This document shows positions 35,854 to 47,041 of a DNA stretch of 64,000 bases, piece after piece. The notes below the pieces were generated by a model. It was not told where the DNA came from, did no database searches, and was given only the letters and a program-made list of their open reading frames with translations. The DNA is from Botryosphaeria dothidea (Eukaryota; Ascomycota; Dothideomycetes; Botryosphaeriales; Botryosphaeriaceae). The translations under genes and the position numbers were made by a program. The first letter of the stretch is position 1, and every line of letters starts with the position of its first letter. The stretch is from assembly GCA_011503125.2 (NCBI GenBank), contig WWBZ02000016.1, forward strand, positions 1,488,001 to 1,552,000. Direction: 5' to 3'.

Positions 35854-36379
35854 TTACTTCCTCCTGAAAGAGCAGCCCTCAGTGAGACGCGCCTTGCCAC
35901 CAGTGGGTTGGCACAGGACCTGCGAGCAGCCCTGGCAAACGACGACGGTCTGGGCGTGCGAGAAGACGGTGGTGATGGTAAAGCAGCCGGGGCACTTGAC
36001 GTCCATGAAGAAGGAGCGGGGGCCCGGGACAAGAGTCTTGGGAGCAGGTCAGCCTGTGCTCAACGTAGCAGAGACTGGAGAATGCCAACCTTGAGCTTGT
36101 GCTTGCGGGCCTCGGCCGCGGGGGTAGGGTTGAGGAGGTCAACGGCGAGAACCTGTACGCGAAAAATTGTCAGCACCGGGCTCACGTCGTGTCCGTGTCG
36201 CATCGCCACAAAAAGTCCCAATGGACGCAGGCTGGCCGAGTGTCGTCCCCATTACAGAAGCAAACGCGTGTTGTCAAGGTCGGTCGCGGATCGTGTCTAT
36301 GTCGTGTGCTTCGTGCAGCGGGTCGAGTCGCCACCGTCTTCTCCTCTTGCGGGCGCGTGTGGAAGAGCAGGCTCACCAT
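35854..36379 (-). CDS. RPS27: 40S ribosomal protein eS27 (RPS27)
   Basis: Three exons on the minus strand: 36379-36377, 36152-36090 and 36036-35854, giving 82 residues, the usual length. Exon 1 is only the ATG; the intron follows at once with GTGAGC, 224 bp long. Exon 2 starts with [11 protein letters not shown], so the ATG-only exon is needed to give the conserved start. The zinc ribbon is C37-x2-C40 and C56-x2-C59, and the end is [12 protein letters not shown] as in all eukaryotes. It is a structural protein of the small subunit, near the 18S rRNA 3' side. Intron 2 uses an AAG acceptor with a GCTGAC branch point; it gives the conserved KLK/TLVPG join. Confidence 0.94.
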
Positions 36380-37901
36380 CTTGACTGTTGTCGAGGATCA
36401 CTAGTTTGCTGTTTCCTTGGCTGGTCGGCACGGAGGCGTTTGGAAATGGAAGCAGCGTGTGCAGGTGATAGTCAATGGTTCCGGAGGGAAGAAGTGCGCA
36501 GGCAAGGCGGTCGGTCGGTGTGTGCCGTCGCTAAGGTGAGCCACTAGCGCGCGGAGGAACTAAATGCCGAAATGGGGCATCCATCAAATTCTCTCATTGA
36601 GTTGCCCGCTTTGGGCCGCTAGCGCCAAAAAGAAGTTCCCGCTCGCCTTTCGCCATGCTGCACGACCACGCCACCAGACAACAACAGCCTGCAAATTCTC
36701 AATCTACCTTCTCACTCATTCTAATTGCCTCATCGACTCTCTCGAAAGTTTGCAGCGCTGGCAAATCCGGCGCAGTCTGGAATCATCTCAGGGCGGTGCA
36801 AGCTGGCCACCCCGTGACCACCACCGCCTGGACATTTCTGGAGACTGCCTATTAGCTGAATGATCTCGCTTTTTTGTTCTTCATATTCACGTGCGAAGCT
36901 GATGTTTTTAATGCATTTGCATACGCCGCAGTTGGCGTAGAATCCGCTCTTTGTGTGCTCAGAGGCCCGCCAGAGCACCCTGATGAACTGACCCAACTAC
37001 AAGTTGAAAGCCCGACCAATTCGCCATCAACGATGTCACACGTATTGCCACAGGGTCCATTTCTGCGTTCTGATCGCCCAGACTGCCTGCATATTGAAAG
37101 CGGGAGGGCCACTTTGTGCACGGGTCGTGGGGGATTCACCGCTCTCCCGCCCCAGTATGATGCCGCCTCTTCTCCTCTTGCTGGATCTGAGGCTGTGGAT
37201 TTTGCGTGGTCTTCTCTATATCTCCGTGTGTCTTCACATGGGAAGACTAATCTGTTTAGCTGGTCCTCTGAGCAAAGCCGCGTGGATCCGAGACCCCGCA
37301 TATGATTCATGAAGTCATCAATCCGTACTGAAGGATGCTGCAGCCTGTGCTTGGCGCCAGCTACTAGCTTTGAGGGCTGGGCTCCAGAGCGATGATTGGA
37401 TACCCGCATGGGCTGAAGGGTCATTCTACAGGGAAGAGTTCCAGGGAAATCTCTTGATTATCTTTTGTTTTCAAATCAAGTGTGCTTAAACGTTAGGACG
37501 GATGGTACCTGAGGCTCTGGCTAGCTAGTCCGCCTCAACATGATGGTTCAGCAGTTAGACCGGTTCCATGCTCTACTATACCGTGAGCCTATATACAGGC
37601 AAAACATGTGTAATAGTAGTAAAACAAAATTTACAGATCTTGCTGCATTGGAGAGCAAATCGTCTCGTTTCTCGACGGCGTGCAAATCCACGCGCAGTGA
37701 TTCGCCGTCGCGCCCCCTGTAGAGGATCGCACCTGCGGCGGCAAGGATCCGTGCTCTCTCGGCCTCCGGATCTTCTCCAATATTTTGCCAACGTCCTCCG
37801 TCACCTCGGCCATTCCCTTTCCTCTTCTCCACGTCGACCTTTAACGCTTTCACCCTACCGACCGCTTCCCCCGCCCAAGTCTCACGACAACTTCCATCAA
37901 C
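36380..37901. other. Divergent spacer, RPS27 / CHCHD gene
   Basis: 1.5 kb containing both promoters. A 190-codon open frame on the minus strand (37424-36852) lies in it, but it overlaps an open frame on the other strand, is unlike any family I know and has no clear promoter or splice logic. I do not call it a gene. Confidence 0.5.
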
Positions 37902-38611
37902 ATGCCTCGCCAATCTCGTGGTTCCGCTCCTCCTCGCCGCTCTGCGCCTGCTCCGGCGCCTGCCAGGCCCACCGTTGCCGCGCCGCCGCCTTCGCAGGCG
38001 CGCCCTGCCTCGACCGCTGCCCACCCGCCTGCGCAACAACAGGCGCCCCCGCAGCAGATGCAGGCTCCTCAGCAGCAGGGCCCCGGTCTCTTCGGCCAGA
38101 TGGCTAGCACTGCCGCGTGAGTAGTCCCGTTGTTTTGGCCCAGTCAGCTATAGAAAGAGATGGAAGCTATGGGAAACTGTTCGGGTCTTGGTGTCGCCAC
38201 GGCTCTACTGTACTTTGGAGGTTGGCACATACAGCAACTCCGAGTATCCGGGGACCTATCCGGTTGCGACACCATCCAAGCAGTTCACCCGGAAGAAAGA
38301 TGCGCGTACATATCTAAAGACTGAGATGCTAACGAATTCATCACAGCGGTGTCGCCGTCGGCTCTTCCATTGGCCACGCCATCGGCGGCTTCTTCGGCGG
38401 TGGCGGCTCTTCCGCACCCGCCGAGGCCCAGCAGCAGCAGACCGCCGTCGACAGCTACTCCAGCGCTCAGCAGAACAACGGCTCCACCGTGTGCGCGCAG
38501 GACATCCAGAACTTCAGGAAGTGCATGGACGAGAACCAGGGTTCGTTGACCATTTGCGGCTGGTACCTCGACCAGCTGAAGGCTTGCCAGCAGGCTGCCA
38601 GCCAGTACTAA
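37902..38611 (+). CDS. Twin-CX9C mitochondrial protein, Mix17/CHCHD2/CHCHD10 family
   Basis: Two exons, 37902-38116 and 38347-38611 (intron 230 bp), give 159 residues. The N-terminus MPRQSRGSAPPRRSAP is Arg/Pro/Ala-rich with no acidic residues, matching a mitochondrial targeting sequence. It is followed by a Gln/Pro-rich stretch and a Gly/Ala hydrophobic helix (GVAVGSSIGHAIGGFFGG, about 73-92). The CHCH domain has C121-x9-C131 and C142-x9-C152, the twin CX9C pair oxidised by Mia40 in the intermembrane space. The family supports respiratory-chain and cristae function. The intron lies between the disordered part and the hydrophobic helix. Confidence 0.93.
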
Positions 38612-39231
38612 GCGGAGGGAATGCTGTTAAATGGCTGTTCTAGATTAGCCGTGGACGGGACCAGAGGCTGGGAAACTTGTAACATAAAGTTATTAAAAAA
38701 GGGACAAATATCCACTCTACAGCTAATATCAGCAATCCTTCACGCTGCCTTCTGGACGTGTGAACAACAGCACCTAGCACGGAGACATGAAAGCCATTCC
38801 AGACCTAGGCATGGCTTGTCCTGAGAGCGAAACATCCTACAACAAGAAAACCGGTGTGCGGGAAAGGCTACGGTTCCATACCGCATCACCGGAACGTAAA
38901 GACGTCGGGGCTTGGTGGTCTTCAAAGGTTATCTCTCCGGGCTGGATTGTCTCGCACGCTTGGATCTGAATCTCGCTGGTGTCCTACTGCGGTTACTGCA
39001 TCAGCGGTCTGGTTTCAGTGTCAAGTGAGATGTTCTGGCCCGGAATTGTATTTTTTGCCCTTCTCACGCTCCTCAGGTGTGAGAGCATAACAAGACTGAC
39101 TGGGAGTGTGGCCAAAGTCCCATTCTGGTGAGCAGACATGGCTGATGTCATCCATCGAAATATTACAGTGAAATGAGAGATCTCCGGGTGTGGAGTTGGT
39201 AACAAAAGTATTGCAACAAATCTTGCGCGGA

Positions 39232-39310
39232 GGGAGTCGAAGCATTCGTCCGGGCGCAAGTATATAAGACGTTTAGTGACATTCCCGTCAGGACGAATGC
39301 TTCGACTCCC
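39232..39310. repeat. Perfect 20-bp inverted repeat with a 39-base loop
   Basis: Bases 39232-39251 are exactly the reverse complement of 39291-39310, around a loop at 39252-39290 that contains TATATAA. RNA from either strand would form a stable stem. It may be a small MITE, a terminator-like hairpin or a small structured RNA; nothing in the loop decides it. Confidence 0.85.
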
Positions 39311-39813
39311 CACGGGAGGGTCACGGCTTAATTTGAACCTTATCTTGATGCTTGAAGTTCAGACAGTAGTGTTTCACTTGACTTTCAAGCCACTTCGATG
39401 ACGTACATGCTCCCGAAGTCCCCTCTCTTAACGTTGCTACCAGTATCCCGACAGTAGATAGTCTCGTGGTTGCTCATATAATCAGACAGAAGGATGGATT
39501 CAGCGGACTTGATGACAACATCAACCGTCAAAATTTCAGAAGAGGGATCTCTGGGATGTCACCTTCCCACGAGTGGAACAAGGTACCAAAAGTACAGTTT
39601 CTGGTACGGCTCTATCCTTCTTCCTTGGATATTTTTTTTGAGATATTGTTTCCTAAGCTCTGGTATGCTATGGTTCAATCTCCCGAGGCAAAAACAAAAA
39701 CGTTATCCTTGCCAGAAATCGTTGTCAATGACGCAACACTGCTCAGCTGAAGGGTAAAGGCAGGTGTAGGAGAGCAGCGCCAATGTCCTTGGTAATCAAT
39801 TAGGCAATACCAG

Positions 39814-39902
39814 AATTGCCTGAAAGTGCAATCACCATTTAACCTAGTTCGGTAACAACTCATAATTGTCTAAAAGCGTAATCAATGTTTTACGTGGCCC
39901 GG
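39814..39902. repeat. Diverged direct repeat, about 39 bp with a 50-base period
   Basis: 39814-39852 and 39864-39902 align at roughly 70 percent, both starting AATTG and ending CGG. Many differences are C/T or G/A transitions in both directions. Confidence 0.5.
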
Positions 39903-40638
39903 AAGCAGCGCTCGTGGTAGAGCAAGGGAAAAAACATGACAAGAGAGCAACTACTTTGCTCTCCCATCTCAAATTGACAAGCTATCATGGCATCACTGAG
40001 ATTCTAGGTACTTGAACGTCTATGCTGACGGTTGAAAGGCCAGTGTTGTCGCACTGTCAGTGTCCCGATTAGGAAATATGATTGGTGTAGCCGCCCGCCC
40101 GCGCGCCACGTCCGCGTTGTGAACCCCTTAGACAATCGTTTGGTACTATTTCAGCACCCGCAGCTATCGTTGGCCTAGAAATAGCTTTGAGTGAGACGGG
40201 AATGTGTCAGGTTGCTGCATAAGCTGTAGGCTTGGAAACCAATCATCCACGAGGTACTGCACCTCGACAAGGGCGTTGTAGCCGCATGAAGGTTGATTGC
40301 TCGGGCGAATCCCTTTAGCGTGAATCTTTAAACACCACGGTCTTCGAATAACTAATGCGATCGGTAGTCTCCTTAATAGGTCGTGCGAGTAATTTGAATG
40401 GATATGCATCTTTGGATATCATGAAGTAATTTTTTATTCCACGCTACTGAAGCTTGCTCCAACACGGGAATACCACTGATAGATAAGGGTCGTGACAGAA
40501 CCGGGGCACCTTTTTTTATTTGGCATATCTACTTTTCCCAGATATGCATGCCAGACACCATGCTGAGGTAGAATTTCATGCCCCAATTTCAGAATCCGAA
40601 CCCGTTCGACCGAACCGCCATCGTGAGTTTCGAGTGAT

Positions 40639-41426
40639 TTACTCCTCGTCCTCCTCCTCGCCGGCGTCGTCACCTTTCTCGGCGGCCTTGGCCTTCTTTC
40701 TCCTGACACGGCCGGGGCGGCCACCACCAAAGGGCGAGGTGAGGGCGAAGTCGATGTGCTTCTGGGAGTCGAGACGGACAACGAAGGAGGGAACGTTGAC
40801 GATCTGCTTGCCGACGCTGTGATGCAAAGTCAGAACCAAGGGAATAGAATGCGGAGCGCAATCGGTGCGGCGCTTACCGGATGTGCCTCTGCTTGATCAG
40901 GACACGAGCGTGGTGGATGGACTTGGCGAGACCGAGCTTGTAGACGCAGGTCTGGAGGCGGCGCTCCAAGAAGTCCTCGACCTTAAGGGCCAAGACGTAA
41001 TCGAGCTTCATGCGGGACTCGTCGAGAACACCGACGCGGACGAGACGGCGAATCAAGGCGTTACCCTCGAAAAGACGCTTGGGGTCCTTCTCGTCAAGAG
41101 TGAGAAGCTGACTGCACAATTGTTAGATCGGATGTCTCTCGCGGTGTCGGAAACTTTTTTCGGCGCACGTACCGGGCAGCACGACGGATCTTGGAGAGAG
41201 TGAGCTGGACGCGCCAGACCTCGCGCTTGTTGCGCAGGCCATACTCGCCGACAATCTTAAGTTCAGAGTCCCTACCCAATGCAAACCAATTAATCAACCA
41301 TTCTCAACGACTTAAGCGGAGGACAAGCCTCGCTCAGTGGCCGCGAGAGAGAGAGACGTACAGACGCGCGGACTCGAACGGACGGCGCGGGACCTTGTAG
41401 GTCTTGGAGTAACTCCTGGGAGCCAT
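40639..41426 (-). CDS. RPS9: 40S ribosomal protein uS4 (RPS9)
   Basis: Four exons on the minus strand: 41426-41362, 41271-41173, 41111-40878 and 40816-40639, giving 191 residues. Start [19 protein letters not shown]4 RNA-binding domain with [30 protein letters not shown], and an acidic C-terminal tail ending EEEDEE, all as in fungal RPS9. It is a primary 18S rRNA binder of the small subunit, involved in decoding accuracy. All three introns fall in phase 2. It is divergent to RPL21, starts 316 bp apart, which would help balanced expression of subunit proteins. Confidence 0.97.
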
Positions 41427-41742
41427 GGTAGCGTCTCGACGGAGTTTGGGGAGGTGGAGAGGCGGTGGTCGTCGTCGTTGTCGAGAGGCGGAGGACGATG
41501 GTTGCGGTGTTGGTGCTTTTCGCCCGGGTGTGGGTTCGCTTGTCGGCGAAACCAGTTTAGCCGAGGGCGGCCACTGATGATTTTGACCATCGCAACTCCG
41601 CCGCCCGCGTTTGCATCGAGACGACGGCGACGCCAGCAACAAACATCGACCTCCCGACTTCCCTCCGTACGTGCGCTGCCCGACCTTTGCACTCTTCCGC
41701 TTCGCCGTCACTGACCGCCCCGCCAGCTACAAATCCATCGCA
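41427..41742. promoter_or_regulatory. Divergent ribosomal-protein promoter, RPS9 / RPL21
   Basis: 316 bp between the start codons of RPS9 (-) and RPL21 (+). Pyrimidine-rich tracts precede each start on its own coding strand, as usual for ribosomal protein genes with short leaders. I cannot identify a known factor site with confidence. Confidence 0.65.
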
Positions 41743-42345
41743 ATGGGTCACTCCGCAGGTCTCCGCGCTGGCACCAGATATGCCTTCAGCCGCGGCTTCA
41801 AGAAGAGCGGCTACATCCCGCTATCCACCTACCTGAAGACCTACAAGTGAGCCGCGAGATTGCCTGCATTGATTGCGCAAATTTTCTAACGCAATCGCGC
41901 AGGGTCGGTGACATCGTCGATGTCGTCTGCAACGGTGCCGTCCAGAAGGGGTCAGTCAAGCTCGCGGAAATTTGAATGAAGGCAAAGAGGAAGGAAATCT
42001 GACTGGTCGCACAGTATGCCCTACAAGGTCTACCACGGCAAGACCGGTGTCATCTACAACGTCACCAAGTCTGCGGTCGGTGTCATCCTCTACAAGCAGG
42101 TCGGCAACCGCTACATCGAGAAGCGCATCAACGTCCGCATCGAGCACGTCCGCCACTCCCGCTCGCGTGAGGAGTTCCTTGTCCGCGTCAAGGAGAACGC
42201 CGCCAGGAGGAAGGCGGCCAAGGCCGAGGGTCAGAGCGTCCAGCTCAAGAGGCAGCCTGCTCTCCCCAGGGACGCCAGGACCGTCAGCATGAAGGACAAC
42301 ATCCCCGAGACCATCACCCCCATCCCGTACGAGACCACGATCTAA
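41743..42345 (+). CDS. RPL21: 60S ribosomal protein eL21 (RPL21)
   Basis: Three exons, 41743-41846, 41903-41950 and 42015-42345, give 160 residues, the usual length. Start [20 protein letters not shown], then [27 protein letters not shown] across the second junction, and a C-terminus ending PIPYETTI. It is a structural protein of the large subunit. Intron 2 has donor GTCAGT, less usual than GTRNGT, but the GG/T join to the conserved MPYK motif leaves no doubt. Confidence 0.97.
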
Positions 42346-43095
42346 GGAGGCGAAAAGGGTGAAGGGAGTGGTTGAAGTTGGGTCGGACACAGTATGGGCA
42401 TGGCTCTGGCGCTGTTTACTTAGGGACATCATGCTTCAGTCCTGAAAAAATCAAGATTCTGGATTCCCCAAAATTTTTCTGAAAGGCGGTGATTTTGAAG
42501 CATTGCAACACAGTCGGCCAGGTGGAGCAGCTCCAAATGCCACGGGAATCTTCGATCTGAGCGTGATCGACCAGATCCGGGTGCTCCATTCATGCGTTTG
42601 GTATTGATGGTGCTGCTGCAAGGGCTTTATACAGTACCACATTTGAAATCTTTTCCCGTGTCAAAGCAATTATGCCCACACTTCGAACGAATGTGAAACC
42701 TGAACTCGAACGCTTTGTACGCACCTTTGCTACACTTGACTGACTTACAATATTCAATGACGATGAAATCTGACAATAGAAATGGGGGTACTCGGCATAC
42801 TGGAAGCAAAGCATAAACGAACAGATAATATAGCTCGGAGAGGAAGGAAAAAATACCGCCTCGGGGAATGCACGGTGGTTTTTGGCCATATACAGGAAGT
42901 AAAGGCACTGAACTATCGAAAAAGTAAAAAACGTCCACCCGAACCCAATCAATAATAACCATGGCGATGGAGCGATCCACACCGTTTAGTAGCCGAGTAC
43001 GCCTCCAACTCCAGTGGCCGACGCTGAAGGTATCTGCCGGAGAAGAAATCAAAAAGAAATGATCAGGGCGCCTGACGTATCCATGCCCTTTCACC
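42346..43095. other. Convergent spacer, RPL21 / RHO3
   Basis: 750 bp of 3' flanks. No gene or repeat is seen. Confidence 0.55.
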
Positions 43096-44251
43096 TTACA
43101 TGACAACGCACTTGCTGTCGTTATCCTTTGCGTTTTTCACGGTGAGTGCTACTCTCGCTGCCTCCGTAAAGGCCTCGTTGACGCCTCTGTTCTTCATCGC
43201 GGAGCACTCTATCAAGTCGTCAGCAATCTCTCACGTGTCCAAGCCTCTATAAACGAGAATAGCCAAAATAAAAAATGGGCCTGAATAATGAGCCCAAATT
43301 GTTGGCGCAATGCACACCACGTACCGAGATATCTCAGGGCGCGAATCTTTTCTGCGACCTTCAGTCCCTGGTCGTAGTTGATCAAGGCTGGCTTCTCGCC
43401 TTGCTGGCCTTCCTCGTCATCGGCGTCGGTCTGTTCTCGGAGGTCGCACTTGAGTGCCACGAGCACGAGCTTCACGCCGGGGCAGTTCTCCGCAATTTCG
43501 CCCACCCACTTGGTCTCGACGTTTTCCAAGGAATCGGGCGAGTCGACCTGTCGCATTTCGGGGTTAGGGCGAGGCGAAATGTGATAAAAATTTGGCGAGA
43601 TGGGAGACGCGTACGCTGAAGCACAGCATGATTGCATGGGTGTCGTCATAGGATAGCGAACGCAGCCTGTCGAATTCTTCTTGGCCAGCCGTATCCCAGA
43701 GACTCAGCTCAACGTGGACATTGTCGATGAAGATGTCTAGATTGGTCTCATTAGAATCACGTCATCGCGCGGCCGTAGTTGTTGGCAGTTATTACCGTGC
43801 ACGTAGTTCTCTGAGAGTTTCGTTAGCTGCCGCGCCTCGATCATGGCGAAATCGGAGTGAGCATACCAAAGACAGTCGGTTCGCTTGGTGGAGAAACAAA
43901 GCGTCAATTCCGGGTCCTTTCGCGGGCAGATGCAGCAGCTGAGACTCACTATACCGTTGGGAAGTACCTGTGTGAGTTGACGTCGATTAGCTATCCGCAC
44001 CGAGACCGGCGAGACAATTGACAAGGCAGCTCCAAGGACCGCGACCTCACCCTCTTGTGAAGACGTTCAACAGCGACGTCTTTCCGCAGGCACCATCGCC
44101 TCTGCATTTCCCAGCGTCAGCACACGTGTGTCTTGGCCGGCCCAGCTTGCGCGCGCGTGCGCATTCTCAACGGAATCGAATCCAAGCCCGGTGATACGTA
44201 CAGAAGCACGAGCTTCCGCTGCACTGTCTTGGTGCCGCCACAGAGAGGCAT
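43096..44251 (-). CDS. rho3: Rho3-type GTPase
   Basis: Eight exons on the minus strand: 44251-44202, 44101-44051, 43967-43950, 43883-43867, 43810-43796, 43736-43615, 43547-43325 and 43208-43096, giving 202 residues. Exons 3, 4 and 5 are only 18, 17 and 15 bases; together they encode switch I (YFPTVYEPTVFENYVH). G1 is [10 protein letters not shown]3 is [20 protein letters not shown]4 is ALKCDL (the usual TKxDL is AL-K-C-D-L in Rho3) and G5 is ECSAM. The CAAX box is CVVM. Start [17 protein letters not shown] with a Cys near the N-terminus is typical of Rho3, which can be palmitoylated. It controls polarised exocytosis and actin at the hyphal tip. An insert rich in Asp/Glu/Gln after G4 is normal for the family. 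Confidence 0.93.
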
Positions 44252-45218
44252 TGTCAGGAGGTTGAAGAGGAGGTTCGGAGATGACGGAGAGACGGAGACG
44301 GAGGCGAGTCGGCAGCGTCGTCACTGGAGCATGCAATGCGGGCGAGAGCTGGTGTGGGGAGGCGAGGCCAAGGTCGTGTCGGGAGTCGGCGCGATGCGAA
44401 GCGGCGGACGTCGTGCGGAGGAGAGCGTTATGCGCAAGCAGGCCTCATAACCAGTCGAGCAGAGCGTGGGAAGTACGGCGACCACAGCAGTCAAGATTTG
44501 GGGGGTCGGCGGGAGGAAGCGCGGTGCAGCTGGAGGTAGGTGTATGATGGAGATCGATTAGAGATTCGCCCAAACGCCTAAATTAGCGCCTGCAATGATG
44601 GGGCTGCCGCAACAGTACAGCCGACGACGGCTCTCCATGCAGACAGCGGCTGTACAGCCAGGATCCTTCGCCAATAATGGAGCTCAAGGCGAGCCGCCTC
44701 ACGCACTGCTTACGTTTGCATCTTCATTGCCAAGTGGCCATCAGCTGAGCTCATTCGCATCCGTTTGCTCGACGGTTGCCATCAACTATGTCCATATCTA
44801 TTACGTGTGCTCAGCGCTGCGCTGTGTCGTGGCGCCCATGATGTCGTGCCTCGCCAATACAGCCCCGAGCTTATCCTTCCTTCCGACCTGTCGAACAAAA
44901 TACCATGCCTATTTAGGTTTTCTTCAGGCCTAATTACTCAACTTGCCCGAGGTCCTGTCCATAACCGTACCCTAGCCCCGTCACCAACCACCCTCCTGGC
45001 TTTAAACGCCTACCCATGCATTGTGCCCTGAAAATTTGATTCGAGAACCACTCCAACTGACGGTCGAGCCCATTCCGAAATGAAGAAGTTATTTAGACGC
45101 AAATGTCGTCAGTCAAAAATACTACTAACGCCTGAACGATTGTTTCGACCCTCGGCGCTCCTTTACACCTTGTTGTCGAAGTCCTTTCGAACGGACTACA
45201 TGCTACTCAATTCCATGC
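44252..45218. other. Spacer: RHO3 promoter and CWC25 3' flank
   Basis: About 1 kb holding the RHO3 upstream region (purine-rich on +, so pyrimidine-rich on its coding strand) and the CWC25 3' side. No gene is supported. Confidence 0.5.
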
Positions 45219-46418
45219 TCAATACGCTTCAAGCTTCTCAAGGCCGCTTCTAGACCTCTTCAAGCGTTCGCCTAGGTCAATGTTCTCCTGTGCTTGACGA
45301 TGCAGGCCCGATACGAATCGTCCCTTCTCTGAACGTTTCTTATCATCTGCCAGCCGCTCCTCTTCTTCCTTAGCTTCAATGGCAGCCAAACGCTTCTTGC
45401 GATCCTCCTCAAGGTTTGCAGCACTCGACTGCATAGCCGTCAGTTTCTTGGCACGCTCTTCAGCGTCGTCTTTCTTCGCTTTTGGGGAGATGGGCCGCTG
45501 CTGAGAGTTTCTTTCTGGTGGTCCTCTCCGGCGATTGGGAGATCGGGAGCGAGATGCAGCTGCTCCAGTATCGTGGTAGTTCCTTCTGGAGTAGTCGTGC
45601 TCAGGACGCTCGTCGCGCTTGCTGCGACGCTCATAAGGTGAACGAGACCTCGAACGGGACTGTGAAACATCACGACGTCTGCGAGAATCCCGCTTGCGGT
45701 CGTAATCGTCGTCCCGACGACGTTCATAATCCTCGTCGCGGCGGCTCCATCTGTAGGGAGACCTCGACCTTGAGCGAGAGCTACGATGGTGGCGTGAGCG
45801 GTGGCTGTGTCTCCTGTCGTCTTCTTCGTCCCTCCTGTGCCGCCTGCTGCGATGTCTGCTTTCGTCGTCCCTATGGCGATGCTTCCTGTGCTTCCGATCA
45901 CTTTCCGATGATCCCCCTGCCTCCTTAAGAAGGGCGCGACGACGCACGGGATCGTTCATCATAGCCTCTAGTGCAGCTTGCTCCTGTTTCTTGATCGCCG
46001 CCATAGGGTCAAGGGAAATTTTGGCCACTGCATCTCTTGGGTTATTCACGCTCGGTTGAGCAGCCATGAACGCCTCCTGGCCAGCGTCCTTCTCCAACTT
46101 CTTGTTTTCTTCGTTCTTGATCAGGTTGTCCACGCGACGCTTGCCGAGAAGATATCCCTCCATTTCCTCCGTCGTACCAGTCTGGCCACTGGAGGGGCCA
46201 GAATACATCCAGTCCACGCGGTTCAGCCTCTTTTTGCCACCTGCGGCCTCCTGCATTTCCTGAAGTTCCTGGATCGCCCTCTCCTCAGCGCGTTCCTTCA
46301 CCATTTGGTCGATACGCTTGCGCTCCTCGAGCGCCTTCTGTTCTTCTTCCCATACTCGTCGCTGGTTGCTCATCAAGAGCGGGTGCCAGCTCTTCTTTAA
46401 GTTAAGGTCTCCACCCAT
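45219..46418 (-). CDS. CWC25: Pre-mRNA splicing factor Cwc25
   Basis: Single exon, 399 residues. The N-terminus [19 protein letters not shown] is the conserved Cir_N-type start, followed by [18 protein letters not shown] and the [12 protein letters not shown] motif that marks Cwc25. The middle is Arg/Ser/Asp-rich with many SRSRSP-like dipeptides (about 190-300), and the C-terminus is a charged coiled coil. In yeast Cwc25 joins the spliceosome after Prp2 action and is needed for the first catalytic step. That a splicing factor gene has no intron is not odd. It is divergent to CSN2. Confidence 0.93.
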   Translation of the reverse strand: MGGDLNLKKSWHPLLMSNQRRVWEEEQKALEERKRIDQMVKERAEERAIQELQEMQEAAGGKKRLNRVDWMYSGPSSGQTGTTEEMEGYLLGKRRVDNLIKNEENKKLEKDAGQEAFMAAQPSVNNPRDAVAKISLDPMAAIKKQEQAALEAMMNDPVRRRALLKEAGGSSESDRKHRKHRHRDDESRHRSRRHRRDEEDDRRHSHRSRHHRSSRSRSRSPYRWSRRDEDYERRRDDDYDRKRDSRRRRDVSQSRSRSRSPYERRSKRDERPEHDYSRRNYHDTGAAASRSRSPNRRRGPPERNSQQRPISPKAKKDDAEERAKKLTAMQSSAANLEEDRKKRLAAIEAKEEEERLADDKKRSEKGRFVSGLHRQAQENIDLGERLKRSRSGLEKLEAY

Positions 46419-47041
46419 TTTGGCGGTCGTACGGTGGAAGTCGGTTGGGGCGTGAGATGGGTTAGGGTGTTTTCGGGGGCGAATTTGCGGCGAAGACTAT
46501 GTTATGGAGCGACGAGAGTGGCGGTCGAGGATACGTGAGATATAAGTGTCTGAGGTAGGCTGCGAAGCGACTGCAGGGGTGTGCTGGGCGAGCAGATGTG
46601 TTGTGTGCGCTGTGTGAAGTCGCAGCGTGGGCAGCGGTGATGTTGTTTCCTCCGCGTTGCGGCTCGTTCAATTCAGTTCTGGCTGCTTGGCATGCGGACA
46701 AACGACGGCAACGATTTTTGGCGGCCTATCTGGCACGTGATGCTATAATCATCGGAAGCTAAAGCATCCGTTCAGACAAGTAAGTAAGGCTCAGCGAAAT
46801 CTCAGCACTTACATCCGGACGAGAGCCGCCACTCGCTACGTCGTGTGGAAAATTCCTTGCCGCCTGCTGCCTGCGTGCTTGCCCGCGGAGGTTTCGTTGA
46901 TTGGCCGCAATTGGCCCGTGCGCGCCCCGCTGCGTCACGTCCTAGCTAGCTAGCTACTCCGGATCGCGTCTACCAACCGCGGGATTGCCAGCTTTATAGT
47001 AACTGCACTCTACAGCTGCTCTCAGTCGCGCAACCTCCACC
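46419..47041. promoter_or_regulatory. Divergent promoter, CWC25 / CSN2
   Basis: 623 bp between the start codons. It has a short palindromic run (CTAG)n near 46944-46957 and a pyrimidine-rich stretch just before the CSN2 start. No known box is certain. Confidence 0.55.

Larger units (their letters stand above)
38612..40638. other. 2-kb gene-free, decayed-looking spacer
   Basis: AT-leaning sequence with no recognisable gene. It holds a perfect 20-bp hairpin (39232-39310) and a diverged direct repeat (39814-39902). An 81-codon frame on the minus strand (40409-40164) is open but not recognised. It looks like old, mutated sequence. Confidence 0.5.

Noticed and set aside
36852..37424. 190-codon open frame on the minus strand between RPS27 and the CHCHD gene
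   Set aside because: It overlaps a 143-codon frame on the other strand, has mixed composition without hydrophobic or domain pattern, and lies where both promoters must be.
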